64,000 bases of DNA, from contig NC_133117.1 in NCBI RefSeq assembly GCF_022965805.1, positions 14,903,479 to 14,967,478 of the forward strand. The letters run 5' to 3'. The notes beneath the pieces were generated by a model. It saw only the letters and a program-made list of their open reading frames with translations, was not told the origin of the DNA and searched no databases. This stretch comes from Primulina eburnea (lineage: Eukaryota; Streptophyta; Magnoliopsida; Lamiales; Gesneriaceae). A program made the position numbers and the translations under genes. Shown here piece by piece: positions 47,600 through 59,513 of this stretch (position 1 is its first letter; every line of letters begins with the position of its first letter).

Positions 47600-49081
47600 A
47601 CATCAATCTTCTATCAAATTTGAAATACCAATATTCGATAAAGATAAAGAACATACCTTTCGACTCAGTGCATCAGCTGCTGCATTGGATTTTCCTGGAT
47701 AATACTTGATTTCACAATTGAAATCCTTTAGTAAATCAAGCCATCTTCGCTGCCTCATGTTCAACTCGGACTGTGAAAACAGATACTTCAGGCTCTTGTG
47801 ATCAGAATAAATTCCAAATTTTTCATCGTACAGATAATGTCGCCATATCTTTAACGCAAAGACGATGGCTGCCAATTCAAGATCATGAATTGGATAACGA
47901 GTCTCATGGGGCTTCAGATGTCTTGAGGCATAAGCGATAACATGCCCTCGCTGCATCAAAACACAACCCAATCCTCGATGAGAAGCATCACAATAAACTA
48001 AAAAATCACCAGTGCCTGAGCGGATAGTCAATATCGGTGCATTGTTCAATCTCTTCTTCAACTCAAGAAAGCTGGACTCACAGTCTTCTGACCAAATAAA
48101 TGGAGCATTCTTCTGAGTCAACTGAGTAATCGGTTTGGCCGGAAAAATCTTTAATAAAACGTTGATAATATCCTGCCAAACCCATAAAACTGTGAATCTC
48201 AGGTACTGAAGTCGATATCGGCCAAGAAATCACAGCTTCAACCTTGCTGGGATCCACTGATATACCGTCTCCGGATATAATATGCCCCAGAAATACAACC
48301 TCTCAACCAGAATTCTCATTTCGACAGTTTAGCATACAATTTCTCAGCCCTTAAAATCTTCAATACCGTTCTCAGATGCTCGGCATGCTCAATCATATTT
48401 TTTGAATATATCAAAAATGTCATCAATGAATATAATTACAAACTCATCGAGGTAATTCTGAAAAACATGGTTCATCAATTCCATAAATACAGGCGGTGCA
48501 TTCGTCAAACCAAATGGCATGACAATAAATTCATAATGTCCATACCTGGTTCTAAATGCCGTCTTCGGGATATCATAATCCCTGACTCTCATCTGATGGT
48601 ATCCAGATCTCAGATCGATCTTTGAATATACAGATGAACCCTGTAACTGATCAAAAAAATCATTAATACGAGGCAAAGGGTAGTTGTTATTTACCGTAGC
48701 CTTGTTCAGTTGCCGGCAGTCGATACATAGTCTCATCGAACCGTCTTTCTTCCTCACAAACAACACTGGAGCACCCCAAGGAGAAACACTCTGTCTAATG
48801 TAACCCTTGGCCAGTAGATACTCCAACTGTTCTTTCAGCTCTTTCAGTTCTATCGGTGCCATTCTGTACGGAGCCCTAGATATCAGAACTGTACCTGGCA
48901 TCAACTCAATGTTGAAGTCTATCTCTCGAATCGGAGGCAAATCAGGAATCTCATCTGGGAAGACGTCAGCAAATTCACACACCACTGGCAAGTCCACCAA
49001 TGATGGACTCGATTTCAGTAAATCAACTGAATAAACAAGGAATCCATCCTCTCCTTTGTGCAATAATCGAGTCATATTCAT
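47600..49081 (-). pseudogene. Element C RT and RNase H, frameshifted
   Basis: Minus strand. RT 49081-48389: [65 protein letters not shown], then a frameshift just after FIDDI near 48415. Connection region 48380-48130 has further indels. RNase H 48121-47603: [56 protein letters not shown]. Confidence 0.92.
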
Positions 49082-49084
49082 AGC

Positions 49085-49498
49085 AGATATAAAAGGAATT
49101 CTAGCTTGAGAACCCTTACCATAAAATTACTACTCCTCAGCCATTTCAGGTCTGAATCTCACAATCTTGTGGAAATAATCAACAGTGGCTCTGTACTTCG
49201 TTAACATATCGATATCGATAATACAATCAAAATCAGACAACCCAAGCACAAAACAATCTATCTCAATATCATGCCCATCATACTGTAGCATACAATGTTT
49301 CACAGACTTTACTGATATCAAACCTGTCCCCAAAAGAGAAGAGACAGACACTACAACAGATAATTACTCAATAGGCAATGCATGACTCAATGCAAATCTC
49401 TCAGATATGAATGTATACGATGCACCAGTATCTATCAATACATAAGCAGGGTAACCAAAAATAAAACAATTACCTGCCACAACATCGTCTGGTGCGTC
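49085..49498 (-). pseudogene. Element C protease and flanking region, multiple stops
   Basis: Minus strand. [15 protein letters not shown] at about 49440-49395 keeps the DTG triplet. TAA at about 49366 after LPIE, matching element B. Then VSVSSLLGTGLISVKSV...FRPEMAEE followed by TAG TAA near 49128 where B reads WK. TAG at 49501-49499 separates it from gag. Confidence 0.85.
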
Positions 49499-50583
49499 CT
49501 AGGCCTGCTCCTCAGTCAAAGAAAACACTCTAGCCTGCTGTCTAGGAGTCTGGCTAACTGTCTGGCTTCCTCCTGGCCTCGGCTGTGACTGGGCTGGTGC
49601 TGGCTGGAAGGAGTGAACTGCAGATGGTCGTATACCAGTCTGAGCTACTGATCCAGATGACGCGACACCCTGTGACCTCTGAGTATCTCTCTGGGGACAA
49701 GCTCTAGCAAAATGTCTTTGCTGTCTATAAATACGGCAACTGCCAAACACTCCTCGGCACTGCTCTATGGAATGCTTCCCTCCACAAGTGCTGCAGTAAG
49801 GTCCTGTAACTCTGGCCCTGATCGGTCTGTCTCGAGCCACTAGAACTGGATGAACTGCTTCCAGATCTTTTGAACTGCTTCCCTCTAGCTTTCAGGAATT
49901 CTTTCTTTCCACCACCACTGCTGCCACTCTCAAATCGGGGAGGTGGTTGCCGTGGTCTTGGTGCTGGAGGCACAAACGAAGCTATTCTCTGTCTCATCAG
50001 ACCGGCTTCGGCTTCCTTAGCTCTGTTCAAAGCATCAGTAAAATTATTCGGTCTCCCAGTATTCACCATGGGAAAGATTTCCGGATTCAGGCCATTAATG
50101 AACTGATCAGCAACGGCTTTGTCATTCTTGGCCACATGTGGAGCAAATCGTAGCAGTGTAGAGAACTTGGCCACATATTCTTCGATGTTCAGCTGACCCT
50201 GTCTTAAGATTGCAAACTTTGCTCCCTTATCCTTCCTGTACGACACTGGAAAGAAACTCTGATAAAACTCAGTTCTAAATACATTTGATAACTGTACCTC
50301 GATGCTCCAAGGCCCGCTTTGTTGTAATCCACCAGTTCGTTGCCACATCATGCAACTGGTGCCCTATCAGTTTCACTCTCCGCTCATCAGTGTAATCCAA
50401 GGACTCAAACAGCATCTCAATGTCGTCTAACCAACTCTCACAATCAACTGAAGTCTCAGTACCCTTCAGAGTCGGTGGATGGAATGACTGAAATCTCTTC
50501 AGCAATGTCTCCATCGGTGTTGCTGTCACATCCATTGAAAGATTCGAAGTGCTACCCTGTTCTGGTATTCTTCGGGGAGGCAT
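49499..50583 (-). pseudogene. Element C gag, two frameshifts
   Basis: ATG at 50583 (MPPRRIPEQG). Capsid to about 50280 (SWLDDIEMLFESLDYTDERRVKLIGHQLHDVA), a few bases lost where B reads TITWNVF, then EFYQSFFPVSY...FINGLNPEIFPMV, a Ser-rich region, a second frameshift near 49830, then zinc knuckles CSTCGGKHSIEQC and CRIYRQQRHFARAC (the second mutated). Confidence 0.92.
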
Positions 50584-50843
50584 ATCTGATTATCAAAAGA
50601 GTTGGCCATCACAATTAACAATTTTGTCTCAGTCCCTTTCCGATCATCTTACCTCTGATCAAGAATCGGTTCTGATCCATTCTCAATAATACACATTACC
50701 ATATCAAAATCAGATAATCAGGTAAATATGTATTAAAACAGTAAGTCATGCTAGCAATCCAAAGCAAAGAAAGAAAACTCAGTCTACCGCGCTTACTAGC
50801 TCCTATCTCAATATAAAGGATATATCGCTCTGATACCACCTGT
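50584..50843 (-). other. Element C leader and primer site
   Basis: TGGTATCAGAGC on the minus strand at 50838-50827, next to the LTR end CCCTACA. Non-coding leader to gag. Confidence 0.85.
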
Positions 50844-52289
50844 TGTAGGGACCTGGACGCTAATAATGTTCTTAATCATCATTAGGACAATTTAAATCAA
50901 TTATAATAAACAGGGTCTAATTTTTTTTAAAAAAAATTGCGGAACATAATGGTATTCAATCTAATATACATATCAGTATAAAAGTACAATTCTTGTACAA
51001 CAAACATCAAACTTAAACTAAGGTTCAACAACTAAATCTCAAGTGCTGAATCCTATCTACAGCAACGTAAAAGTCCGTAGTCTCCACTCTAATCACGATC
51101 TCTCATCATCTCCTCGACCCTGATCATGTCCCACCTGTTGACATGCACACATACAAACACGACAACAGCCGAATAACTCCGCTGAGAAATACATCCTAGT
51201 ATAAATCAACGAAACATTCAATCATATAAACAATGTAAAAGCATGTAACAGATATCAGTAACATATATCGAAATCTGAAACATAACTAATATAAAATCGT
51301 CAACTAGACTCATGACTCCACGTCTCAGACTAGATTCAATCCTAGTCTAGGGATCCCGGTTTCTAGACGTTGGTATTCCATATTGAATATCAGTAATTGA
51401 AGAAACTCCAATTCTATCCACTTCGATATAACCAAACATCCGGTGTTTTGACCTATCTGTCACGGACTTTGGCACTTTCGCCAAATCACTATCCTGTGAC
51501 AATCTGCAATGTGCCAGTGACGATTCCATCACTATCGGCACCTATCTCACAAGATCACTCGTCTAATACATGCTTTCTATAAATCAATAGAAAAAGCATA
51601 ACAAATCAAATCAATGCACATAATAACAACAAGTATGTGATTAGGGAAACTCAAGTATATCATACTCGAGTCGTTCTCCCGGTAACACATTGACTTATAC
51701 CTTTGTTTTATAGCAGTTCTGACGTTGTTCCTCTCGGAAATTCAAAGTCTGTCAACACTCAATCTGGCAATGACAATATCAAATAATACCATATCAATAT
51801 ACTGCTCAGATCAATACCGAATCTGATAAATCTGGATTAAAATCAAAATCAACGGCATAACGGAACAATCCTGATATCCCCTCAATACAATATCAATAGA
51901 TATTAATTACAATCCATAACTGATATCCAATACAATCTGTAATCAATCCATAATTCAAATCTGTCCAATATCAACCAATATAATCTGAAAAACCATAACA
52001 ATTCCATAATTAATCTGTTTCTTAATCTGACTTCGATTCTACGATGTCTGACATGTCAAGAACCTCATATATGAATCATATTTGATTCCAGCAATATCAT
52101 AATTTCAAATCTTAACAAAACGTAATAAAACTTACGTCCAGTAGTAGCTGTCGTCAATAGAATCACGGTACTGTGTCCGGATTTAAATTCTGATAAACAG
52201 ATTGAATAAACTCCCAACTCAAAGTCGACGGAAGCTCCAAGTTTTCAGAGGAATTCTCGTTTCTTATTGTCTGAATAATGAATAAGACG

Positions 52290-52292
<3 letters not shown>

Positions 52293-52370
<78 letters not shown>
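52293..52370. repeat. AT microsatellite in the C 5' LTR
   Basis: 78 bp of AT dinucleotides at the TATA position on the minus strand, about 47 bp downstream of the proximal palindrome. Confidence 0.95.
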
Positions 52371-52372
<2 letters not shown>

Positions 52373-52417
52373 TTCATGTAATTGACGTGTGGCTCATCCT
52401 TTGATAAACATGTCTCG

Positions 52418-52651
52418 CGCATATGCGCGACCTACATCGGCGCATATGCACGAGACCTACTGGTCTCAGCAATAACATCTCGGCAGCTCGCGCATATGCG
52501 TGCCCTCCTGTCGCGCATATGCGCGAGGTTCTCTGGACATGAACTTGAACCACTGCACAACTCGCGCATATGCGCGCACACCCTCTGCGCATATGCGCGA
52601 GGTCCTCTACCCACTTCACGCATAGGCGCGCATCAGTGTCGCGCATATGCG
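52418..52651 (-). repeat. Palindrome array, CGCATATGCG motif, 8 copies (C 5' LTR)
   Basis: Core starts: 52418, 52441, 52491, 52514, 52565, 52588, 52619, 52642. Spacings: 23, 50, 23, 51, 23, 31, 23. Several copies are the perfect 16-bp palindrome TCGCGCATATGCGCGA. One copy (52619) is degraded. Confidence 0.94.
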
Positions 52652-52783
52652 CGAGGGGTACTGTTCCTCGCACACATTTCATGTATTTTCTCGTCTTTCC
52701 CGGTCCGATCCTTTCCGTCCATAATTACAGCAAATTATAAATCAATAATTGCAAATTACCAAATAAAAATCCCGGGCATTACA

Positions 52784-53829
52784 ACTGGGCTGACAGGGAA
52801 AATCCATTGCCACATTCCTGAGATCCTCGTTCATGCTTTAACGGGTGGATTGGTCCCTTGTCATGATTTACAGCTTTCCAATCCTGATCTAAACCCGTTC
52901 ATGCCTTATGGGGTGAATTGGTCCCTGGTCATGCTTTATCGCTTTCCAATCTTATACATAATTTGGTCACAAAACATTTAGCATACCTAAATCAACTTAA
53001 AAGTATTTTCTCTTGCACGTCGAAAAAACTTACTTGACGTAGAGGGATATGTTGGATCTCGTTCGGGTCCTTGCTACACATGCTAACATGCTACCATGAA
53101 CTTTAAATTCCACAACTTAATCATGCCTATCAAATGCATCACCAATTGACTTACTAAATTATGACCTTCTAGAAATGCTCGGGACTTTACAGTGATAAAC
53201 AACATAATAACCCCCGACTCAACCCCGAAACAATTCTTGCCCAGAAGTATGAATTTCCCCCAAACAATAGAATGCACGGACCTTTCCTAAAACACAGTTC
53301 AACGTTTCCCGACCAAACTTCATGACATCTAAATTAGCTTTTAGTATAATATGACTTAACGACTTAATAGTACCCAAAGTAAGCAAGAGCACCTAAATCT
53401 GAAGCCTAAAGTTCACCTGAAGGAGTGCTGCACTGCAGCGCCAGACTGGCGCCTAGGCACCACGGCGCTGCTAGTGTGTACCAGTAAGGGCCTGCAAGAG
53501 CACCTAAATCTGAAGCCTAAAGTTCGTCTGAAGGAGCGCTGCACTACAGCGCCAGACCGGCGCCAAGGCGCTGCAGCACTGCCTGTGTGTACCAGCAGCG
53601 CCTAGGCGCTTGCTGGCACGTACTGGCGGCGCTGCGGTGCCAGCAGTGCGGCGCTGTTTCTGCGCAAATCCACCCAAAATTCTGCACAAGAGATCCCTAT
53701 GTTCTAATGCATGCACAACCTCCCCAACCCGAGACAACACCCCAAAATTCACATGATCACCCCAATGGACACTCCTAAACAAAACAAGGCACCTCTGATG
53801 ATTACCAACGAAGCCTGCAACAAGAAATT
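52784..53829. other. Unclassified repeat-derived sequence with GC-rich inverted repeats
   Basis: No gene. 53384-53605 holds two diverged direct copies 111 bp apart (starts 53384 and 53495; shared CAAGAGCACCTAAATCTGAA). They carry GC-rich inverted repeats such as GCGCCAGACTGGCGC (53438) and AGCGCCTAGGCGCT (53598-53611). It may be the left half of the D-family LTR that follows. Confidence 0.5.
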
Positions 53830-54880
53830 CTCAGAAAAACGCAGTTTGAGCAGTCCCACAAAAACGATCATAACTCACTCAATTTTTATCCAAATATTTT
53901 GAATTTACTGTCGAATCGAAGGTATCGAAAACTTTACATTTTTTATGTTGAAAGTTTTTCAAAATAAGTGACTGAAAATTCGTAGCACACGAAATGACAG
54001 ACACATTTTAGATCTGAAAAATTTTGATCCAAAAATCATTTCAAACGTTCTTGCTCAAACCTTTTCACAACACACATGGATTTCACGCATAGTAAACATC
54101 ACAACACGTAATATAACGAGATCGATGCATAAACAACAGGTTATACATGCCTTTTGATACTAAAATTTACCGAAGCGAGGATGATACGAAGGTTGATCCG
54201 GGACGAACGTGGCACTATTTCCTTGAAGAAAAATGGACGAAAATCTGCTGGAAAAGTTCAAAGGGAAGGGCGGATGCTGATAGCTTAAGAACCCTAAACT
54301 TTTATCCAACAAAAATCTGAAACTGAAGTGTGTAGGTGTGCGTTGTGTTTTTAACATGTAAGTGTGTGTATGGGTGTGTGTGCTTGTGTTAGTTCGCAAA
54401 AATAGGGGTTAAATTTGCTTAATTAATAATTAACAAGCTAATTTAAAATACCAAATAAGTTAATCAAATTAGTAAACTACTACATACTCTAATAAAATCC
54501 TCTAATTTAAATAAAATTCACACATGCTAGACTTTAAAAGTAAAATTCTAAAATCACTTAAATAAATAATTTAGGCTTTTAAAAATACTAAAACTTATAA
54601 ATCACTTAAAATGCCCCCAATCTAAACTTAAAAATAATTTCCCACATTCGAAGATTGCCAAAATCGTCACCGGTCTCTTCTCCTCGATCTCGCATCGAAT
54701 AATCGTCTGAAACATGAAACTCGAGAAAAACTTTTAACATGCATCACATAAACATAATAATTTAAAATAATGCATTTAAATAAATCATGTATCGCTAAAA
54801 GTAAATTTTAATTTTAAAATAAATTATTTAACAGTTAAATAAATGCATGGATTTTACGTGTACTGATTTTAGGCTCTACA
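53830..54880 (-). mobile_element. D-family LTR, second copy
   Basis: Aligns by eye with 3030-4072 and ends ...GGCTCTACA at 54880 (minus start TGTAGAGCC). No internal region is attached, so it is a solo LTR or fragment. Confidence 0.6.
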
Positions 54881-55441
54881 CTAACCATGAGCCAACCCCT
54901 ACCATCCCATGACTAGATTACCCCGAAGACCCCTTTGGACCATCACGACTTAGCCTAAGACCTGATTATAGTCCCTGCACCGAGCCATGAACAAAATTCC
55001 CAAACCATGTGCATGTGGTGATCAAGCGGCCAAGCTGCTTTGTTCCAGCCCTTGCCCACGAACCAGGCACGACTCAACCCTCTTAGGTCATCTGGATGCA
55101 ACCCAAAAATGACACACAGCCTGCACCCTCCAAAGAAATGTAATAGGTGAACTGAAGTGCTTTTGTACGGTGAATTTTTTTATTTCCTCTGATGAGACAC
55201 GTGGCAGTTCGTAATTGGAACAAAAATATTTTTGAAAAATTGGTAAATTGATTTGAAGTTGAATAATCATTCAACCATCACAACTTGATATGGAATTAAA
55301 CTGAGTTAAGAATCAGTCTACTAAATGATGAGATCATTTTGTCTAAAATAACAAAATTGTAGTTTAGGGAACTAAACTGACAATCAGTTGAGCTCAAGGT
55401 AAGCTGACTTTTGTCTTATCAGTTGAGCATCTTAACAATCA
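54881..55441. other. Non-coding stretch, possibly including a copia 3' LTR
   Basis: No gene seen to 55180. From about 55180 to 55441 the sequence lies beyond a polypurine-like tract (minus TTAATTAAGGGGGATAT, 55458-55442) of the copia remnant, and begins TGATTGTTAAG on the minus strand, so it could be that element's 3' LTR. No other copy is here to test this. Confidence 0.35.
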
Positions 55442-55584
55442 ATATCCCCCTTAATTAAGAATGAAGATAAATCAATAATCCTTAAAATATTTTTGAAATA
55501 ATAAAACTTAGTATTTAGTTGTGGCTTGGTGAAAATAGTTGTTGATTGTTGATTAGTTGAGAGATATTATAGCCTTATGTCTTT

Positions 55585-56170
55585 ATTCAATGTATGATCT
55601 CTGATAAAGTGATGTCTGATATCAATGTGTTTGGCCCTGGAATCTAGAATTGGATTGTAAATGATTGCTATGGTGCCAGTATTGTCAAAAATATTGGTTA
55701 TTCATGTGCAATGATCCCATAATCTCTTAATTGTTGTTGAATCCAAAGCAGTTGGACATAGCTGCAATGGAAATATGCTTCTGGATAAACCAAGATATCA
55801 GTTTGTGTCCTAGAAACTGACATGACCCACTGGTACTTTTTCTATCAAGCTAGCACCCTGCATAATCTATATCTAAATAGATAACTAAATTGAAAGAAGA
55901 GTTTTTAGCATACCATAGGCCCATATTTTGTGATCCTTTAAGATATTTAAGAAATTTCTTGGCAGCTAAATAAAGAGATCCTTAGGATCCGACTGAAACT
56001 AAGCACACATACAAAGAGAAAAAATAATATAATGTCTACTTCCAGTTAGGTACAATAAAGAATCTATTAAGCCTTGATATATGGTTACCTCAACTGATAT
56101 TCTCTATTCATCTTTGTCTAGTTAAACTGATGAGCTCATTGAGTTGTTGTTCTGGAACATGTTTTCATGT
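55585..56170 (-). pseudogene. Ty1/copia pol remnant (RT end and RNase H)
   Basis: Minus-strand reading in shifting frames gives decayed copia motifs in the right order: YRxxIGSLLYLT region (about 56075), CARFQSDPKD and AAKRxLxYLKG-like (about 55970), DxDYAGC (about 55875), KSTSGSCQFLG and LISWF (about 55830), AEYxAxxxC-like then [18 protein letters not shown] (about 55610). All consensus letters beyond what is decayed here are family knowledge. No open frame survives. It is the only copia trace in the window, cut on the right by the G LTR. Confidence 0.75.
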
Positions 56171-56209
56171 CAAATTTCATCAGTAGATACGTTGACCAAA
56201 AAATAATGT

Positions 56210-58730
56210 TGTAACGTTCCGAAAATTTGAAATTCTACGTGAACCACATGAATGCAAATTATCAAATTTCTTATGTATTTTAATTAAATTGTTTTAATTG
56301 TATAAATTGATTAGGGTAGGCATGTTTACATGTTTAAAATGTAGTTTCTTCTAGAATGCATCAAAACTGTGTTTTAAAGGTTATTTGAGACGCGATCGAG
56401 GAACGGAGACCGGGGACCGTAAAGGGAAAATATTTTATTAAATGCTTATTTTTAATTATTTAATATGTGATATTTTTTAATGTATATTTTCGAAAATGGC
56501 AACTTTTAATGTGTTTTTACGTGTTGAGTCGTATTTTAGACCGGCACAATCATTGACAAAAATAGGGACTTTTTGGAGGCTCTTTTATTATTTTCGAAAA
56601 GCAACCTAAAAAAAATGCTTTAAATATTATCTAATGGGCTTATGATACGAGGTTAATGAGCCTAAGCTTGCACATGTGTTTATATATCAAATTATCAAGC
56701 TTCCAAGCTCTTTTATTCCATTCAAAACGCACGCCCCTCACCCTAGGAAATTACTAGGACTCTTCCATCAGCACATAAACACACACAACACACGTTTTGA
56801 AGAGGTATTCACGCAAGGTTCGAACAAAATTCAGCAAGATTCTTCCCCCGTCTCTCCGCCACGTTCATCGCATCGCAAGTTGTTTTTCGTGCGTGAAATA
56901 TGCAAAGGCACGCCTTAATCTTCTTTCACTCATCTTTCACACCATATTAAATGTTTTGAGACATGATTGTGTGAGAGCCCAGCCCATTTGGATAATAAGT
57001 TAAAAAAAAAGGAAGATAATTATCAATTTTTCCTCTCTCTCTCCCGTAAGCAATCTGTCAAAAATTTCTTCTTTTTGTCAAACGATTTTCATCCTTCTTT
57101 GACCGCCCGTAACTCCAAATTCATTGAACGATTTTCGAAAGTAAGTATAGTTTTGGAATCCTCTCGACGAGAGCTACGTTTTGGTACCTATATTGAAGTG
57201 TTTCTCGACACTTTTCGAAAACCCGTTTTCCCTTTCTCCGTCGAATTGCCGCTCGTACGTCACTGGAATTCGGAAATTGACTAAGGGGTTTTGTTCTCTA
57301 AGTCATAGGCTTCATTTTGGTATATATATTGAGGTACAAATCATGATTCCAGCAAGGTGGTTGTATTTTTGTTAGGTTAAATTTGGTACCAATATTAATA
57401 TTTGTTATATTATTGATTGTAAGTACAAGAATTTAGCCGATTAAAGGTATCTACCAGATTTTCGGAATTTATTTGGAATAATTTCGAAAATTCAGATTTA
57501 TATAATTGGATTTTCGAAGTTTAGTGTTCAATAATTAGATATTTAGACGCTATAGAATTGATATATATTAATTTTAGAAATTTAAAGCCTAAATTAAGGA
57601 ATTTTGGAATTTTAGGCTAAATTGTCAAGTAATAGGAAAAATAAATGGAACTTGATATGAAATGTATTATTTGCCACAATATTAGATTGTGCGAGAAATC
57701 CTTGAGAAATATCAGTGGTAAATTAAGGGTTCAGTGGAGGTACGCATGAACTGTTTTATTATGTCGTCTATAGTGATGTGAAATGACGTTAAGTATTATG
57801 TATGAGTTGTGGCGTGCCTTATGTGCTTTTGAATAACGTGATTGCATTCACGCATTTATTTAATTGATGTTATGAGTGCATAGCATTTCGAGCCTTGACT
57901 CCTTTGATTGCTATTGATATTGATATTGATCTATCGAGTTGTTGCGTCATCGATGGAGCGGGTGGGTAGGATTAGCACTCCTGATGACTTGCATGAGGGC
58001 TGAACGGGTCGCTCCCGTACCCTCAATGCTACGTGCATGGATGAGCGGCGGCATGTTATTACGTTGCTGCAGTCCTGGCACGGGTGGCCACTGTTACTGT
58101 TGCTGATGCGTTTCATTTGGACTCCGCTTTGGTATCCATTATTTTGTTGTTACCTTTCACGCATTGCATCACATTACATTGCATCGCATTGTACTTGATT
58201 TTATTTCATGTCAGTTATATTTGTCGTAATATTATTGGTTCGTCGTACTGGGGCCCGACCCCTGTTTTCTTTTGATGTTGTGGTTGTTTTTGATTCCATA
58301 GCAGGACACTCCAGGGGTTTTGACGCGTCTGGTGGAGCGTCAGCGAGTGGTACCCAGTAGTCAGTTGGTTTGTGTCAGAGTTCCCAGATATTTATATATT
58401 ATACTGGTTTGATACATTTGCCATGGAGATGCCCTGTGTAGCTATATGGTGATGTTTTTATGTTGGTTTGGATTTTATTTGTGGTATGTTGTGTTTAGTC
58501 CTGACCAGTGCGGCTGTAGGATGTTTGTGTGATTGATTGTGAACTTGATGTTATTTTCGAGCGTATAATGTTATTGCTATGTTTTGATTTTTTTGGGATT
58601 CTTATACGAATAGGTCATGCCGAAATTTCTGTAGGCCCAAAATAGAAAATTTTAATCGCTTTCGTTGTTTACATTAATAAAGCCTGGTTGTTTGGTCATT
58701 AATATTAATCAGGAGCACGAGCCCCGCACA
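56210..58730 (+). mobile_element. Element G 5' LTR
   Basis: 2,521 bp, TGTAACGTTCCG to ...GAGCCCCGCACA, followed by a primer site. No inverted-repeat array of the type seen in the other LTRs. GACGCGATCGAGGAACGGAGACCGG near 56390 resembles the D-family LTR. Start assigned from the TG next to copia sequence; no duplication is available because the element is truncated. Confidence 0.8.
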
Positions 58731-58732
58731 GT

Positions 58733-58744
58733 TGGTATCAGAGC
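58733..58744 (+). other. Element G primer binding site
   Basis: TGGTATCAGAGC, 2 bp after the LTR end. Initiator-Met-tRNA type. Confidence 0.9.
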
Positions 58745-58976
58745 GTAACTGGGATATGCTCGAATTAGAGTCTAGGACATTTGAGTCTAGACACAAATAA
58801 AATGATTGTGCCTGTGTTTGACTATTTGCTCTTATTTGAATTATTTGGTGTGATTTGCTTGAATTTACCTGCGTTAGAACGACTAGCTGATTAGGCATGG
58901 TATGTAGTTTAGAAATTGCCTATAACTTTCTTTTACCTGTTATCTGCCTGTGGATTTAATCCTCGTGTCTTGTAGA

Positions 58977-59289
58977 ATGGCACCTGGAGGAAGAGGTAGA
59001 AAAGGAAAAGAAATAGCGCAAGAATGTGAGGCGCAAAATGTTCGAGGACTTGCAGATATCATTAGAGGTAGACGTGGTCGGCCTCGAGGACAAGTCGCTC
59101 AAAATGTTGAAGAAGAAGTGAACCAAGAACCTCCTCGACCTGAAAGACCTGGAGCTAGACAGGTAGCGATTGAGAAAGAAGTGGAACAGCTGACACAGAA
59201 AGTTGGAGGAATGCAGTTAATAATTTCTCAGTTTCAATAATTACGTCCTCCAAAATTCTTTGGCAACGAGAGCGGAGAAAAAGCAGCAG
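58977..59289 (+). pseudogene. Element G gag, 5' end only
   Basis: ATG at 58977 (MAPGGRGRKGKE), basic and Gly-rich N-terminus, then EQLTQKVGGMQ and a stop TAA at 59238-59240 where relatives normally read a Gln or Arg before LRPP. The frame continues with LRPPKFFGNESGEKAA to 59289, where unrelated LTR sequence begins. About 87 codons before the stop. Gag type fits a chromovirus. Confidence 0.8.
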
Positions 59290-59434
59290 TGTAACGTACC
59301 GTACTTAACTACTTGAATTTTGCGGAAAAATTAAAAATTTTATTCAAATAAAACATCCGTACGGTCGTCACCCAACATTCATAAAAATATCTTTAAAGTA
59401 ATTAATCGTCAAATAAAAGTTTGCTAAAAACAAC
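59290..59434 (+). mobile_element. LTR stub H
   Basis: 145 bp starting TGTAACGTACCGTAC inside G gag and ending where E2 starts. The TG start and position suggest the first part of another LTR element, split by E2. The rest would lie beyond the window. Confidence 0.45.
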
Positions 59435-59513
59435 TGTAGTATCCCGATGCCTAATTTGAGTTAATTATTGGATTAATTATATTTCGGTGGGATCGGAAGG
59501 ACCGAACAGAGTT

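Larger units (their letters stand above)
50844..52783 (-). mobile_element. Element C 5' LTR
   Basis: 1,940 bp, TGTAATGCCCGGG to ...CCCTACA on the minus strand. Holds a palindrome array and a 78-bp AT run. It preserves uninterrupted versions of the B (TCACT near 51555) and F (AATCC near 51868) insertion sites. Confidence 0.93.
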
